Positions 34,308 through 41,297 of a stretch of 64,000 nucleotides of DNA are shown in pieces (position 1 is the stretch's first letter; every line of letters begins with the position of its first letter). The stretch comes from Paracoccaceae bacterium (GTDB lineage Bacteria > Pseudomonadota > Alphaproteobacteria > Rhodobacterales > Rhodobacteraceae). The position numbers were made by a program, and so were the translations under genes. The DNA lies in contig JANSYF010000005.1 of NCBI GenBank assembly GCA_024742575.1, positions 40,494 through 104,493 of the forward strand, written 5' to 3'. Under the pieces are notes generated by a model. The model ran no database searches. It had not been told where the DNA came from and saw only the letters and a list, made by a program, of their open reading frames with translations.

Positions 34308-36158
34308 ATGGAAGACGAATTTGAACAAAGCCTTGCGGCCACACTGGCTTCGCTTGGACCCATCGCCGGGTTTGGGGGCATTTCCGCGCCAACATCCGAA
34401 GAAGACTTGTTTCAGCTGACAGTCGGCGAATACCTTGACCTGCTTGATCTGGCCGAAACAACCCTCCGCGATTATCAACCGATCATCGCGGCACAGCTCA
34501 GCGTTATCTCATCACAGCCCGGCATTGAACCGGAAGCCTTGTCGTTTCTTCAGGCTTGGGCAGCGGGTGATTACAGCTTTCTGACTGCCGCCTTCGACCA
34601 AGCCCGAGCAATGCTGTCCGGTGTTCCAAGTGAAACGCTCCTCATCAATGTGCAGGGACTAGACGGTAACGGAGGAACGCTAGAGGACGAATTCCGCCAG
34701 GCGTTCGAGGAAGCAGAAGCCAATCTGGCTGCCTTCGATTGGACCGGCTTCGACGGTCTTTTCACGTCACCGACATTCACCGTCGATCCAGTAACCGGAA
34801 GCTGGTTCGTACCGGGTGCCGCGTTTTCGGGTGCCGCACTGGCAGACCTTTGGGCCTTGGTGGGCGAAGCGGCAAGTCAGGCGTTCCTGACGTATTTCAA
34901 CGCGCAAAGCACACTGATCGATGATCTATTTGTTGGTGGCATCAACGCGGCGCAATTGGCACAGGCCGAGGCTGCTGCACAAACCGCGTCGGCCAGCGCG
35001 TTCGAGGCGCTGCAAGGCTTCGGTACGACGCTGACAACTGCGGATGATGTCGATCTAGGCGCGTTTGAGTCGCTCGCGTTGGCGCAGTTCCAAGCGGTTG
35101 TTGGCGCAATCACCGGCGTCTTGCCCGGAGTGGCGGGCGCTCTGAACCAGTTGATCTTTGGGTCGCGCAATTCCGATCCGACCTTCGTGGTCAATCTGGA
35201 CGGCAATGTGAACGGCTCCGCAGAAGGTGATTGGTTCTACCTCAATGATCTGGCCAACATCTTCGATGGCGGACTGGGTCAGGACATCCTGTTTGGCTTT
35301 GGCGGCGATGACCGCTTCACCGGCGGTGCGGATGATGACACTTTGTTCGGTGGCGAAGGGGCGGGCGACACAGCGGTCTATTCTGGCCCGCAATCGCGTT
35401 ATACTGTCCAGATCGAAGCCGATGGTGTGACAGTTATCGATCGCTCCGGCGCGGAAGGCAGCGATGCTCTGAGCGAAATCGAATTCTTGTCCTTTGGCGA
35501 CGCTGCTGACTTTAATCTTGCCAACCAAGTGGGCATCGCGTCACTAAGCCCCGAAGAGATCGCCACCTTCGTGGAGCTGTATATCGCGTACTTCAACCGC
35601 GCACCCGATGCCGAGGGTCTCAATTTCTGGGGGTCCGCTTTTGCCAACGGGTTCTCCCTCGAAGCGATTGCAACGCTGTTCCTTGATCAGGCCGAAACCC
35701 GCGCAACTTATCCTGATACGTTGACCAATCTCGAATTCGCAACGCAGGTTTACAACAACGTTTTGGGCCGGACGCCAGACCAGTTGGGTCTCGAGTTCTG
35801 GGCCAGCGCGCTTGACGGTGGTGGCGTCACCCGCGACCAGTTCATCCTTGAAGTGTTGCGTGGTGCAAAGGCCGATGCGCCAGAGGGATCAAGCCAAGAA
35901 GACATCGCTCTGCGGTTGGGTGATCTCGGTTACCTCGCGGATAAGACCGATATCGGTACCTACTTCGCCGTGATCCGGGGACTTTCCGACTTGAACGAAG
36001 CAGACTCTGTGATGGAGCTCTTTATCCGTGGTGATCAAAGTTCGATCAACGACGCGTTCGAAGCAACCAACACGATCTATAACGCAGCCCTTGCGGCGGA
36101 TGGGGGCGACTTCCTGATCCAGCTTGTGGGCATCGTGGACGATCCTTTCGCAATCTGA
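34308..36158 (+). CDS. RTX-repeat protein with DUF4214 domain, likely type I secreted
   Basis: A 616-residue acidic protein with only a few cationic residues. Residues 1-300 are largely helical and Ala-rich (long helices such as AQAEAAAQTASASAFEAL). A short RTX calcium-binding run (GGLGQDILFGFGGDDRFTGGADDDTLFGG) lies near 320-355. From about 415 come DUF4214 units (ELYIAYFNRAPDAEGLNFWG; QVYNNVLGRTPDQLGLEFWASAL). The C-terminus DFLIQLVGIVDDPFAI fits a type I secretion signal; there is no Sec signal. DUF4214 domains are frequently next to surface polysaccharide genes. No ABC/HlyD secretion genes are adjacent. Confidence 0.8.
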   Translation: MEDEFEQSLAATLASLGPIAGFGGISAPTSEEDLFQLTVGEYLDLLDLAETTLRDYQPIIAAQLSVISSQPGIEPEALSFLQAWAAGDYSFLTAAFDQARAMLSGVPSETLLINVQGLDGNGGTLEDEFRQAFEEAEANLAAFDWTGFDGLFTSPTFTVDPVTGSWFVPGAAFSGAALADLWALVGEAASQAFLTYFNAQSTLIDDLFVGGINAAQLAQAEAAAQTASASAFEALQGFGTTLTTADDVDLGAFESLALAQFQAVVGAITGVLPGVAGALNQLIFGSRNSDPTFVVNLDGNVNGSAEGDWFYLNDLANIFDGGLGQDILFGFGGDDRFTGGADDDTLFGGEGAGDTAVYSGPQSRYTVQIEADGVTVIDRSGAEGSDALSEIEFLSFGDAADFNLANQVGIASLSPEEIATFVELYIAYFNRAPDAEGLNFWGSAFANGFSLEAIATLFLDQAETRATYPDTLTNLEFATQVYNNVLGRTPDQLGLEFWASALDGGGVTRDQFILEVLRGAKADAPEGSSQEDIALRLGDLGYLADKTDIGTYFAVIRGLSDLNEADSVMELFIRGDQSSINDAFEATNTIYNAALAADGGDFLIQLVGIVDDPFAI

Positions 36159-36180
36159 TCCATCCTTTCCAACCTCTGCG

Positions 36181-36215
36181 ACAGCGCGCCCCTCGACGGG
36201 CGCGCTGTTCGTTTT
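36181..36215 (+). terminator. Rho-independent terminator of the RTX gene
   Basis: An 11-bp perfect stem (ACAGCGCGCCC with GGGCGCGCTGT, 6-base loop) followed by TCGTTTT, starting 23 bases past the stop codon. Confidence 0.9.
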
Positions 36216-36263
36216 AGCTACCTGTCCAGAACAGCAAAAGCCAGTGAACAGGGCAGGGGCAAA

Positions 36264-37187
36264 ATGAAGATTGCGATAATTGGCTCAGGTGTATCTGGTC
36301 TCGCTTGCGCCGCGCGCCTGGCCAAGGCAGGGCTGACACCGACAGTGTTCGACAAAGGGCGTGGCATCGGTGGCCGCATGGCCACCCGACGTGCCGAGAG
36401 CGGATTTCAGTTCGACCACGGTGCACAGATGATCCCGTGTCAGAATGAAAGCTTTCGCGCGGTGCTCGACGCAGCCAAAGCGGCGGGTCATGTTGCCGAT
36501 TGGACAACAGGCGACGGCGGCCTGCAACCAGTCGGGACACCGGGCATGACCGCGCTAGCCAAATTTCTTGCCCAAGGCCTAGACCTGCATCAGGGAACCG
36601 AGATCAGTACTGTGGCACGAACAAGCGAAGGATGGGAACTCTCTGCAGATCACTTGCTTGGCACGTTCGACCGCGTCGTCTGCACGGCCCCGGTTCCGCA
36701 GGCGATCAAACTGGTGGGCCACGCGCTAAGCGATCCGATCGATCACGTGTCCTACGCCCCCAGCCTCACGCTCATGGTCGCGCTTAAGCGCCCGCTTGAT
36801 GCGCCCGACACACAAAGCGCCCCGAACGAAGCCTTGGCGTGGATCGCCCATGACAGCGCCAAACCCGGTCGCCAAACACAGAACTGCTGGGTCGCGCAGG
36901 CCAGCGCAGACTGGAGCGCGACCCATCTGGAGCTTGCGAAGGACGAGATCGCCACCCTGATGCTCGACCTATTCCTGACGCGCCATGGTCTTGGGGCACC
37001 CGATGTCGCCTATGCCACGGCCCACCGCTGGCGCTATGCGCTGGTCACCAAACCGCTGGGCCAAGCCTTTGTCACATCCGCGGACGGTACACTCTACGCT
37101 GGTGGCGATTGGTGTTTCGGCCCTAACATTGAACACGCATGGCAAAGCGGTACCGCCATCGCAAATGACATCCTGCGCGCCGCATGA
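36264..37187 (+). CDS. FAD-dependent amine-oxidase-like protein (renalase type)
   Basis: A 307-residue flavoprotein. The N-terminus MKIAIIGSGVSGLACAARLAKAGLTPTVFDKGRGIGGRMATRR has the dinucleotide-binding GxGxxG and the GGRM/ATRR fingerprint of renalase-like oxidases; FDHGAQ follows. Near the C-terminus LYAGGDWCFGPNIEHAWQSGTAIANDIL closes the FAD site. Cytosolic. The preceding AGGGGCAAA is a fair ribosome binding site. It overlaps the next gene by four bases, heading a four-gene operon with two methyltransferase-like genes. The substrate is unknown. Confidence 0.85.
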   Translation: MKIAIIGSGVSGLACAARLAKAGLTPTVFDKGRGIGGRMATRRAESGFQFDHGAQMIPCQNESFRAVLDAAKAAGHVADWTTGDGGLQPVGTPGMTALAKFLAQGLDLHQGTEISTVARTSEGWELSADHLLGTFDRVVCTAPVPQAIKLVGHALSDPIDHVSYAPSLTLMVALKRPLDAPDTQSAPNEALAWIAHDSAKPGRQTQNCWVAQASADWSATHLELAKDEIATLMLDLFLTRHGLGAPDVAYATAHRWRYALVTKPLGQAFVTSADGTLYAGGDWCFGPNIEHAWQSGTAIANDILRAA

Positions 37188-38023
37188 CCTTGAATGATCC
37201 CCGCCTCCAACGGCTGATCATGCTGATCAAGGCCGCGCTGACCCCACCTCCGGGCAAGGGCCGCATCGCGCTTGCGCTGATCATGGGCGTGTTCTGCCAC
37301 CTGATCTTTGCCATCGCCGTTTTGTCGATGATGGCCGCCATGTTTTTTGGCATGAGCGAAAGCTTCGGCACTGTCCCATGGCCATGGGGTATTATCGCCA
37401 ACGCTGCGCTTATTGTGCAATTCCCGATACTGCACTCGTTCCTGCTCTCGAAACGTGGCACGAAAATTGTGGCGCGCCTGATCCCTGGCCCGCATGGCGG
37501 AACACTCGCAACGACCACCTACGCGATCATCGCCTCGCTGCAACTCGCTGCGCTTTTCCTGCTTTGGACCCCAAGCAGTATTATCTGGTATCGCGCTGAC
37601 GGAGCAGCGCTTATCGCCCTGTGTACCCTCTACGCCGTCACATGGCTCCTGTTGCTCAAGGCCAGCTTTGATGCCGGTGCCGAAGTGCAATCCGGCGCGT
37701 TAGGCTGGATGTCGCTCTTGGGCAAGATCAAACCGGTCTTTCCCGACATGCCGACCCAAGGCCTCTTTCGCCTGATCCGCCAGCCGATCTACGTGGCCTT
37801 TGCCCTCACCCTCTGGGCGGTGCCGGTCTGGACACCCGACCAACTTGCGTTGGCAATCAGCTACACCGCTTATTGCCTGCTCGCCCCGCGTCTCAAGGAA
37901 AAGCGCTTCGAACAACGCTATGGCACAGCCTTTAATCGCTATCGCGACCGCGTGCCCTATGTCCTGCCAAAACTGACTGCCAAGGAGCCGAAAGATGGCG
38001 CAAGCCCAGCGCAACAACCTTGA
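37184..38023 (+). CDS. ICMT/PEMT-like membrane methyltransferase
   Basis: A 279-residue membrane protein with five or six helices. The C-terminal part, LFRLIRQPIYVAFALTLWAVPVWTPDQLALAISYTAYCLLAPRLKEKRFEQRYGTAFNRYRDRVPYVLP, is the family signature of isoprenylcysteine-carboxyl/phospholipid methyltransferases (RxPxY, then E-R-F...GxxYxxYxxxVP). The overall layout resembles MddA-type thiol methyltransferases, but that function cannot be decided. It overlaps both neighbours, so it is made together with the FAD enzyme and the SAM methyltransferase. Confidence 0.72.
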   Translation: MTLNDPRLQRLIMLIKAALTPPPGKGRIALALIMGVFCHLIFAIAVLSMMAAMFFGMSESFGTVPWPWGIIANAALIVQFPILHSFLLSKRGTKIVARLIPGPHGGTLATTTYAIIASLQLAALFLLWTPSSIIWYRADGAALIALCTLYAVTWLLLLKASFDAGAEVQSGALGWMSLLGKIKPVFPDMPTQGLFRLIRQPIYVAFALTLWAVPVWTPDQLALAISYTAYCLLAPRLKEKRFEQRYGTAFNRYRDRVPYVLPKLTAKEPKDGASPAQQP

Positions 38024-38717
38024 GATCTACGATGACGTCGCCGCGCAATGGTGGTCCGACGACATCCGCTGGGTCCGCACGCTCAAGAATATGGTGCCGG
38101 GTCGGCTTAGCTGGTTCGACAAGCAGTTCGACTGGCAGGGCAAGGACGTGCTCGACCTCGGGTGCGCCGGGGGCTTTATGGCCGAGGCACTCGACAACCG
38201 CGGTGCACGCGTCACCGGGATCGACCCCGCCAAAGAGGCTGTCGCAGCCGCCCGCGCCCATGCGCAGTCCGAAGGCAAGGCGATCCGCTATGACGTTGGC
38301 GTGGGCGAAGCGTTGCCCTATGCCGATGCAAGCTTTGATGCGGTGGTATGCGTCGACGTGCTGGAACATGTGCAAAGCCTAACCAGGGTCATCTCCGAAG
38401 TGTTCCGCGTCCTGAGCCCCGGGGGGTATTTCCTGTTCGACACGATCAACCGCAATCCCATCGCCCGGCTGGCCACCATCACCGTGGCCGAGGACGTGCT
38501 CAAACTGCTGCCCAAAGGCACGCATGACCCAGAGATGTTCATCAAACCGACAGAGCTGCGGTCGGAACTGGAACTGGCCGGGTTTGTCGTAGGGCAAATG
38601 GTCGGCCTCGGCCCGCGCGGGATCAATGGCCGGGGCGATTTCACCTTTGGCCGCGTGCCCGGCACGATGATCATCTACATGGGCACCGCCCGAAAAACCG
38701 ACCAGACGAGAGGCTGA
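37995..38717 (+). CDS. UbiG-like class I SAM-dependent methyltransferase
   Basis: A 240-residue soluble methyltransferase. It starts AQRNNLEIYDDVAAQWWSDDIRWVRTLKNMVPGR, an N-terminus like UbiG (3-demethylubiquinol O-methyltransferase), then motif I VLDLGCAGGFMAEAL, IDPAKEAV, VCVDVLEHV and PGGYFLFDTINRNP. It differs from canonical UbiG in the substrate region, so a role in quinone synthesis is not assured. AAGGAG precedes the ATG, which lies 28 bases inside the previous gene. A separate ubiG elsewhere would point to another substrate. Confidence 0.8.
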   Translation: MAQAQRNNLEIYDDVAAQWWSDDIRWVRTLKNMVPGRLSWFDKQFDWQGKDVLDLGCAGGFMAEALDNRGARVTGIDPAKEAVAAARAHAQSEGKAIRYDVGVGEALPYADASFDAVVCVDVLEHVQSLTRVISEVFRVLSPGGYFLFDTINRNPIARLATITVAEDVLKLLPKGTHDPEMFIKPTELRSELELAGFVVGQMVGLGPRGINGRGDFTFGRVPGTMIIYMGTARKTDQTRG

Positions 38718-38718
38718 C

Positions 38719-39111
38719 ATGACAACCCTTGCCTTGCTCTCGACCGCACTCCTTTTCGGCGGGATGGTGCTCTATTCCTTCGGCTTCGCTGCGTTCTTGT
38801 TCACTGCTTTGCCGTCCGAAACCGCAGGCCCAACAATCCGCCGCGCCTTTCCGCATTTCTACCTTTTTGTGATTGCGGGGGCAGGGTTGTCGGCTGCGCT
38901 GCTCGCACTGTCCGATCCGCTGCGTGCTGCGATCATGGCCGCCATCGCGCTAACCACTATTCCCACCCGCCAAATTCTGATGCCCGCGATCAACGCCGCC
39001 ACAGATACGGGCAACAAACGCCGCTTCGGGATGCTGCACGGCCTGTCGGTTGTGATCACTTTGATCCACATTATCGCCGCAGCCTATGTGCTGCACCGCT
39101 TTATCGGTTGA
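38719..39111 (+). CDS. DUF4149-like small membrane protein
   Basis: A 130-residue protein with four hydrophobic helices (LLSTALLFGGMVLYSFGFAAFLF, YLFVIAGAGLSAALLAL, AIMAAIALTTIPT, LSVVITLIHIIAAAYVL). The pattern GMVLYSFGFAAFLF with RRAFPHFYLF, and NKRRFGMLHGLSV in the loop, resembles DUF4149/TMEM205-type proteins. It begins one base after the methyltransferase stop. Function unknown. Confidence 0.65.
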   Translation: MTTLALLSTALLFGGMVLYSFGFAAFLFTALPSETAGPTIRRAFPHFYLFVIAGAGLSAALLALSDPLRAAIMAAIALTTIPTRQILMPAINAATDTGNKRRFGMLHGLSVVITLIHIIAAAYVLHRFIG

Positions 39112-39360
39112 CTTCGTGGGGCTTAGGCCCCATGTTCAGCCCATCGCCGCGCAGCCGCGTGAGCTTGCCGCGCCCGTCATCTTGGGCGCACCGGCGATAC
39201 AAGAATTCAGTTCCCCATCACGCAGGGTCCCTGACGCAGCACCAGACGGTGCGGGGCGCTCCCGTATGGTCTTAAGGTTCTGCGACACCCTCGTTTGCCG
39301 CGATGATGCGGCAGAACCTCATCCGTGCGCGATGTCGCGTGCGGACGCAAAGGATACCTT
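39112..39360. promoter_or_regulatory. Leader region of the DEAD-box helicase gene
   Basis: About 250 bases. A GGGGC-TTAG-GCCCC hairpin (39118-39131) right after the previous stop may end that operon. The rest is likely promoter and a long 5' leader, which is usual for DEAD-box helicase genes with cold or autoregulated expression. AGGA at 39351-39354 is the ribosome binding site for the TTG start. Confidence 0.4.
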
Positions 39361-40629
39361 TTGTCTGATTTTGACACTCTGGGCCTCAAGCCCGTTCTCC
39401 TCGCCGCTCTCAAAGACGCTGGCCTTACCACCCCAACCCCGATCCAGGACAAAGCGATTCCGCTGGCCATGGCGGGCAATGACGTTCTGGGCCTTGCCCA
39501 GACCGGTACTGGCAAGACGATGGCCTTCGGCATCCCGCTGGTCAGCCACCTGATGGACATGCCCGAACGCCCCGCAGCGAAGACGGCGAAATCGCTGATT
39601 CTCGCACCGACCCGCGAACTGGTGAACCAGATCGCCGAAGCGCTGCGCACCCTGACCAAGAAAACCCACCTCAAGGTGAATGTTGTTGTCGGTGGCCAAT
39701 CCATTAACAAGCAAATCCACCACCTGCTCAAAGGCACCGATATACTGGTCGCCACACCGGGTCGTCTGATCGACCTGATGGATCGCAAGGCTGTCGATCT
39801 GCGCACGGTCAAGCACCTTGTGCTCGATGAGGCCGACCAGATGCTGGACATGGGCTTTATCCACGCCCTGCGCCGCATCGCGCCCAAATTGGGTACACCG
39901 CGCCAGACCATGCTGTTCTCGGCCACAATGCCGAAACAAATGGAAGACCTGAGCAAGGCCTACCTCACCAACCCGCAGCGTGTACAGGTTGCCCCTCCGG
40001 GCAAAGCCGCCGACAAGGTGACGCAATCGGTTCATCACCTGTCCGGCAAAGGCGAAAAGCCCGGCAAACTGCGCGAAATCCTGTCGCGTGACATGGATGC
40101 GCTCACGCTGGTTTTCTCACGCACCAAACATGGTGCCGAAAAGCTGATGAAAGGCCTCGTGGCCGACGGCTACAACGCCGCGTCGATTCACGGGAACAAA
40201 AGCCAAGGTCAACGCGACCGCGCCATCAAGGCGTTCCGCGACGGTGACATCAAGGTGCTTGTGGCAACAGACGTAGCCGCCCGCGGCATCGACATTCCCG
40301 GCGTGGCCTATGTGATCAACTACGATCTGCCTGACGTGCCAGACAACTACGTCCACCGCATCGGCCGGACCGCCCGCGCGGGCCGCGAAGGCGAAGCGAT
40401 TGCCTTCTGCGCACCTGACGAAGCGGATCTGCTGCGCCAGATCGAAAAGCTGATGAAGATCGAAGTGCCTGTTGCCAGTGGAACGGCCCCGAAAGATCCG
40501 GTGGCCCGCAAACCGCAAACACGTGGTCAGGGTCGTGGCGGCAAAGGCGGCCAAGGTCGCCCGGCCGGCGCAACGGCCAAACCAAATGGCAACCGCCGCC
40601 GCCGCAACCGGTCACGCAAAGCCGCCTGA
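39361..40629 (+). CDS. DEAD-box RNA helicase
   Basis: A 422-residue RhlE-like helicase that remodels RNA duplexes. Motifs in order: TPTPIQDKAIP (Q), AQTGTGKT (I), APTREL (Ia), VATPGRL (Ib), VLDEADQML (II), FSATMP (III), LVFSRTKHGAEKL (IV), ATDVAARGIDIP (V) and HRIGRTARAG (VI). A basic, Gly/Arg/Lys-rich C-terminal tail (about 50 residues) should bind RNA. I choose the TTG at 39361 (MSDFDTLGL) with AGGA six bases upstream; the ATG at 39325 lacks both site and family similarity. Confidence 0.95.
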   Translation: MSDFDTLGLKPVLLAALKDAGLTTPTPIQDKAIPLAMAGNDVLGLAQTGTGKTMAFGIPLVSHLMDMPERPAAKTAKSLILAPTRELVNQIAEALRTLTKKTHLKVNVVVGGQSINKQIHHLLKGTDILVATPGRLIDLMDRKAVDLRTVKHLVLDEADQMLDMGFIHALRRIAPKLGTPRQTMLFSATMPKQMEDLSKAYLTNPQRVQVAPPGKAADKVTQSVHHLSGKGEKPGKLREILSRDMDALTLVFSRTKHGAEKLMKGLVADGYNAASIHGNKSQGQRDRAIKAFRDGDIKVLVATDVAARGIDIPGVAYVINYDLPDVPDNYVHRIGRTARAGREGEAIAFCAPDEADLLRQIEKLMKIEVPVASGTAPKDPVARKPQTRGQGRGGKGGQGRPAGATAKPNGNRRRRNRSRKAA

Positions 40630-40678
40630 CCTCTGAACGTCCTTGGACTTCTTGGGGCGCTAAATACCTCAGCGGGGT

Positions 40679-40726
40679 GTGGGGGGACAGCGTCCCCCCA
40701 CCTGTCGGAGCGGCTCCGCCGCTCCG
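40679..40726. repeat. Tandem GC hairpins (REP-like) downstream of the helicase
   Basis: Two perfect hairpins follow each other: GTGGGGGGAC-AGC-GTCCCCCCAC (40679-40701) and CGGAGCGGC-TCC-GCCGCTCCG (40706-40726). The preceding text CTTGGGGCGCTAAATACCTC is of a kind often repeated in Rhodobacteraceae intergenic regions. They may act as a terminator or RNA stabiliser, but there is no T tract. Confidence 0.6.
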
Positions 40727-40833
40727 ATCCCAAAACGCGCAACACCGCGCGATTTCCCCTAAGTCACCCCTCCCACACGGCACACTCGCCCCTATGTTCA
40801 AGGCAAAGCCAGTGACAGAGGGAGCGCGCCGCG

Positions 40834-41295
40834 ATGCAACTCAGGATCAACGGAACCCTGCACGAGGTCGATGTCGAAGATGACATGCCGCTGCTCTGGG
40901 TGCTACGGGACGAGCTGGGATTGACTGGCACCAAATTCGGCTGCGGGATCGCGCAATGTGGCGCTTGCACCGTACATCTTGATGGTGTGGCCGTGCGGTC
41001 CTGTCAGGCTTGGGCCATTGACGCCGAAGGCGCCGAAATCACCACCATCGAAGGATTGGGAACACCTGATCTGCGACATGCCGTGCAAGAGGCATGGCTG
41101 ACCGAACAAGTGGCACAATGCGGCTATTGCCAGTCGGGTCAGATGATGCAGGCCGCCTCGCTGCTGACTGAGACGCCCCAGCCGTCGGATCAAGAGATCG
41201 ACGACGCCATGTCCGGCAACCTTTGCCGCTGCGGCACCTATCCCCGCATCCGCGCCGCTGTGAAACGTGCTGCAAACCTGATGCAGGAGGGCTGA
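40834..41295 (+). CDS. iorA: Isoquinoline 1-oxidoreductase-like 2Fe-2S subunit
   Basis: A 153-residue small subunit of the molybdenum hydroxylase family, passing electrons between the molybdenum site and an acceptor. The plant-type [2Fe-2S] motif is [17 protein letters not shown] with a later cysteine in VRSC (C37, C42, C45, C57). The second cluster is [12 protein letters not shown] and NLCRCGTY. Length and motifs match IorA/CutS-type subunits. The large-subunit gene follows after two bases. The true substrate may be an aldehyde or N-heterocycle. Confidence 0.9.
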   Translation: MQLRINGTLHEVDVEDDMPLLWVLRDELGLTGTKFGCGIAQCGACTVHLDGVAVRSCQAWAIDAEGAEITTIEGLGTPDLRHAVQEAWLTEQVAQCGYCQSGQMMQAASLLTETPQPSDQEIDDAMSGNLCRCGTYPRIRAAVKRAANLMQEG

Positions 41296-41297
41296 AC

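Noticed and set aside
37995..38717. Naming the UbiG-like methyltransferase ubiG
   Set aside because: The N-terminus and motif I resemble UbiG, but the operon context and substrate region are not those of canonical ubiG, so I left the symbol empty.
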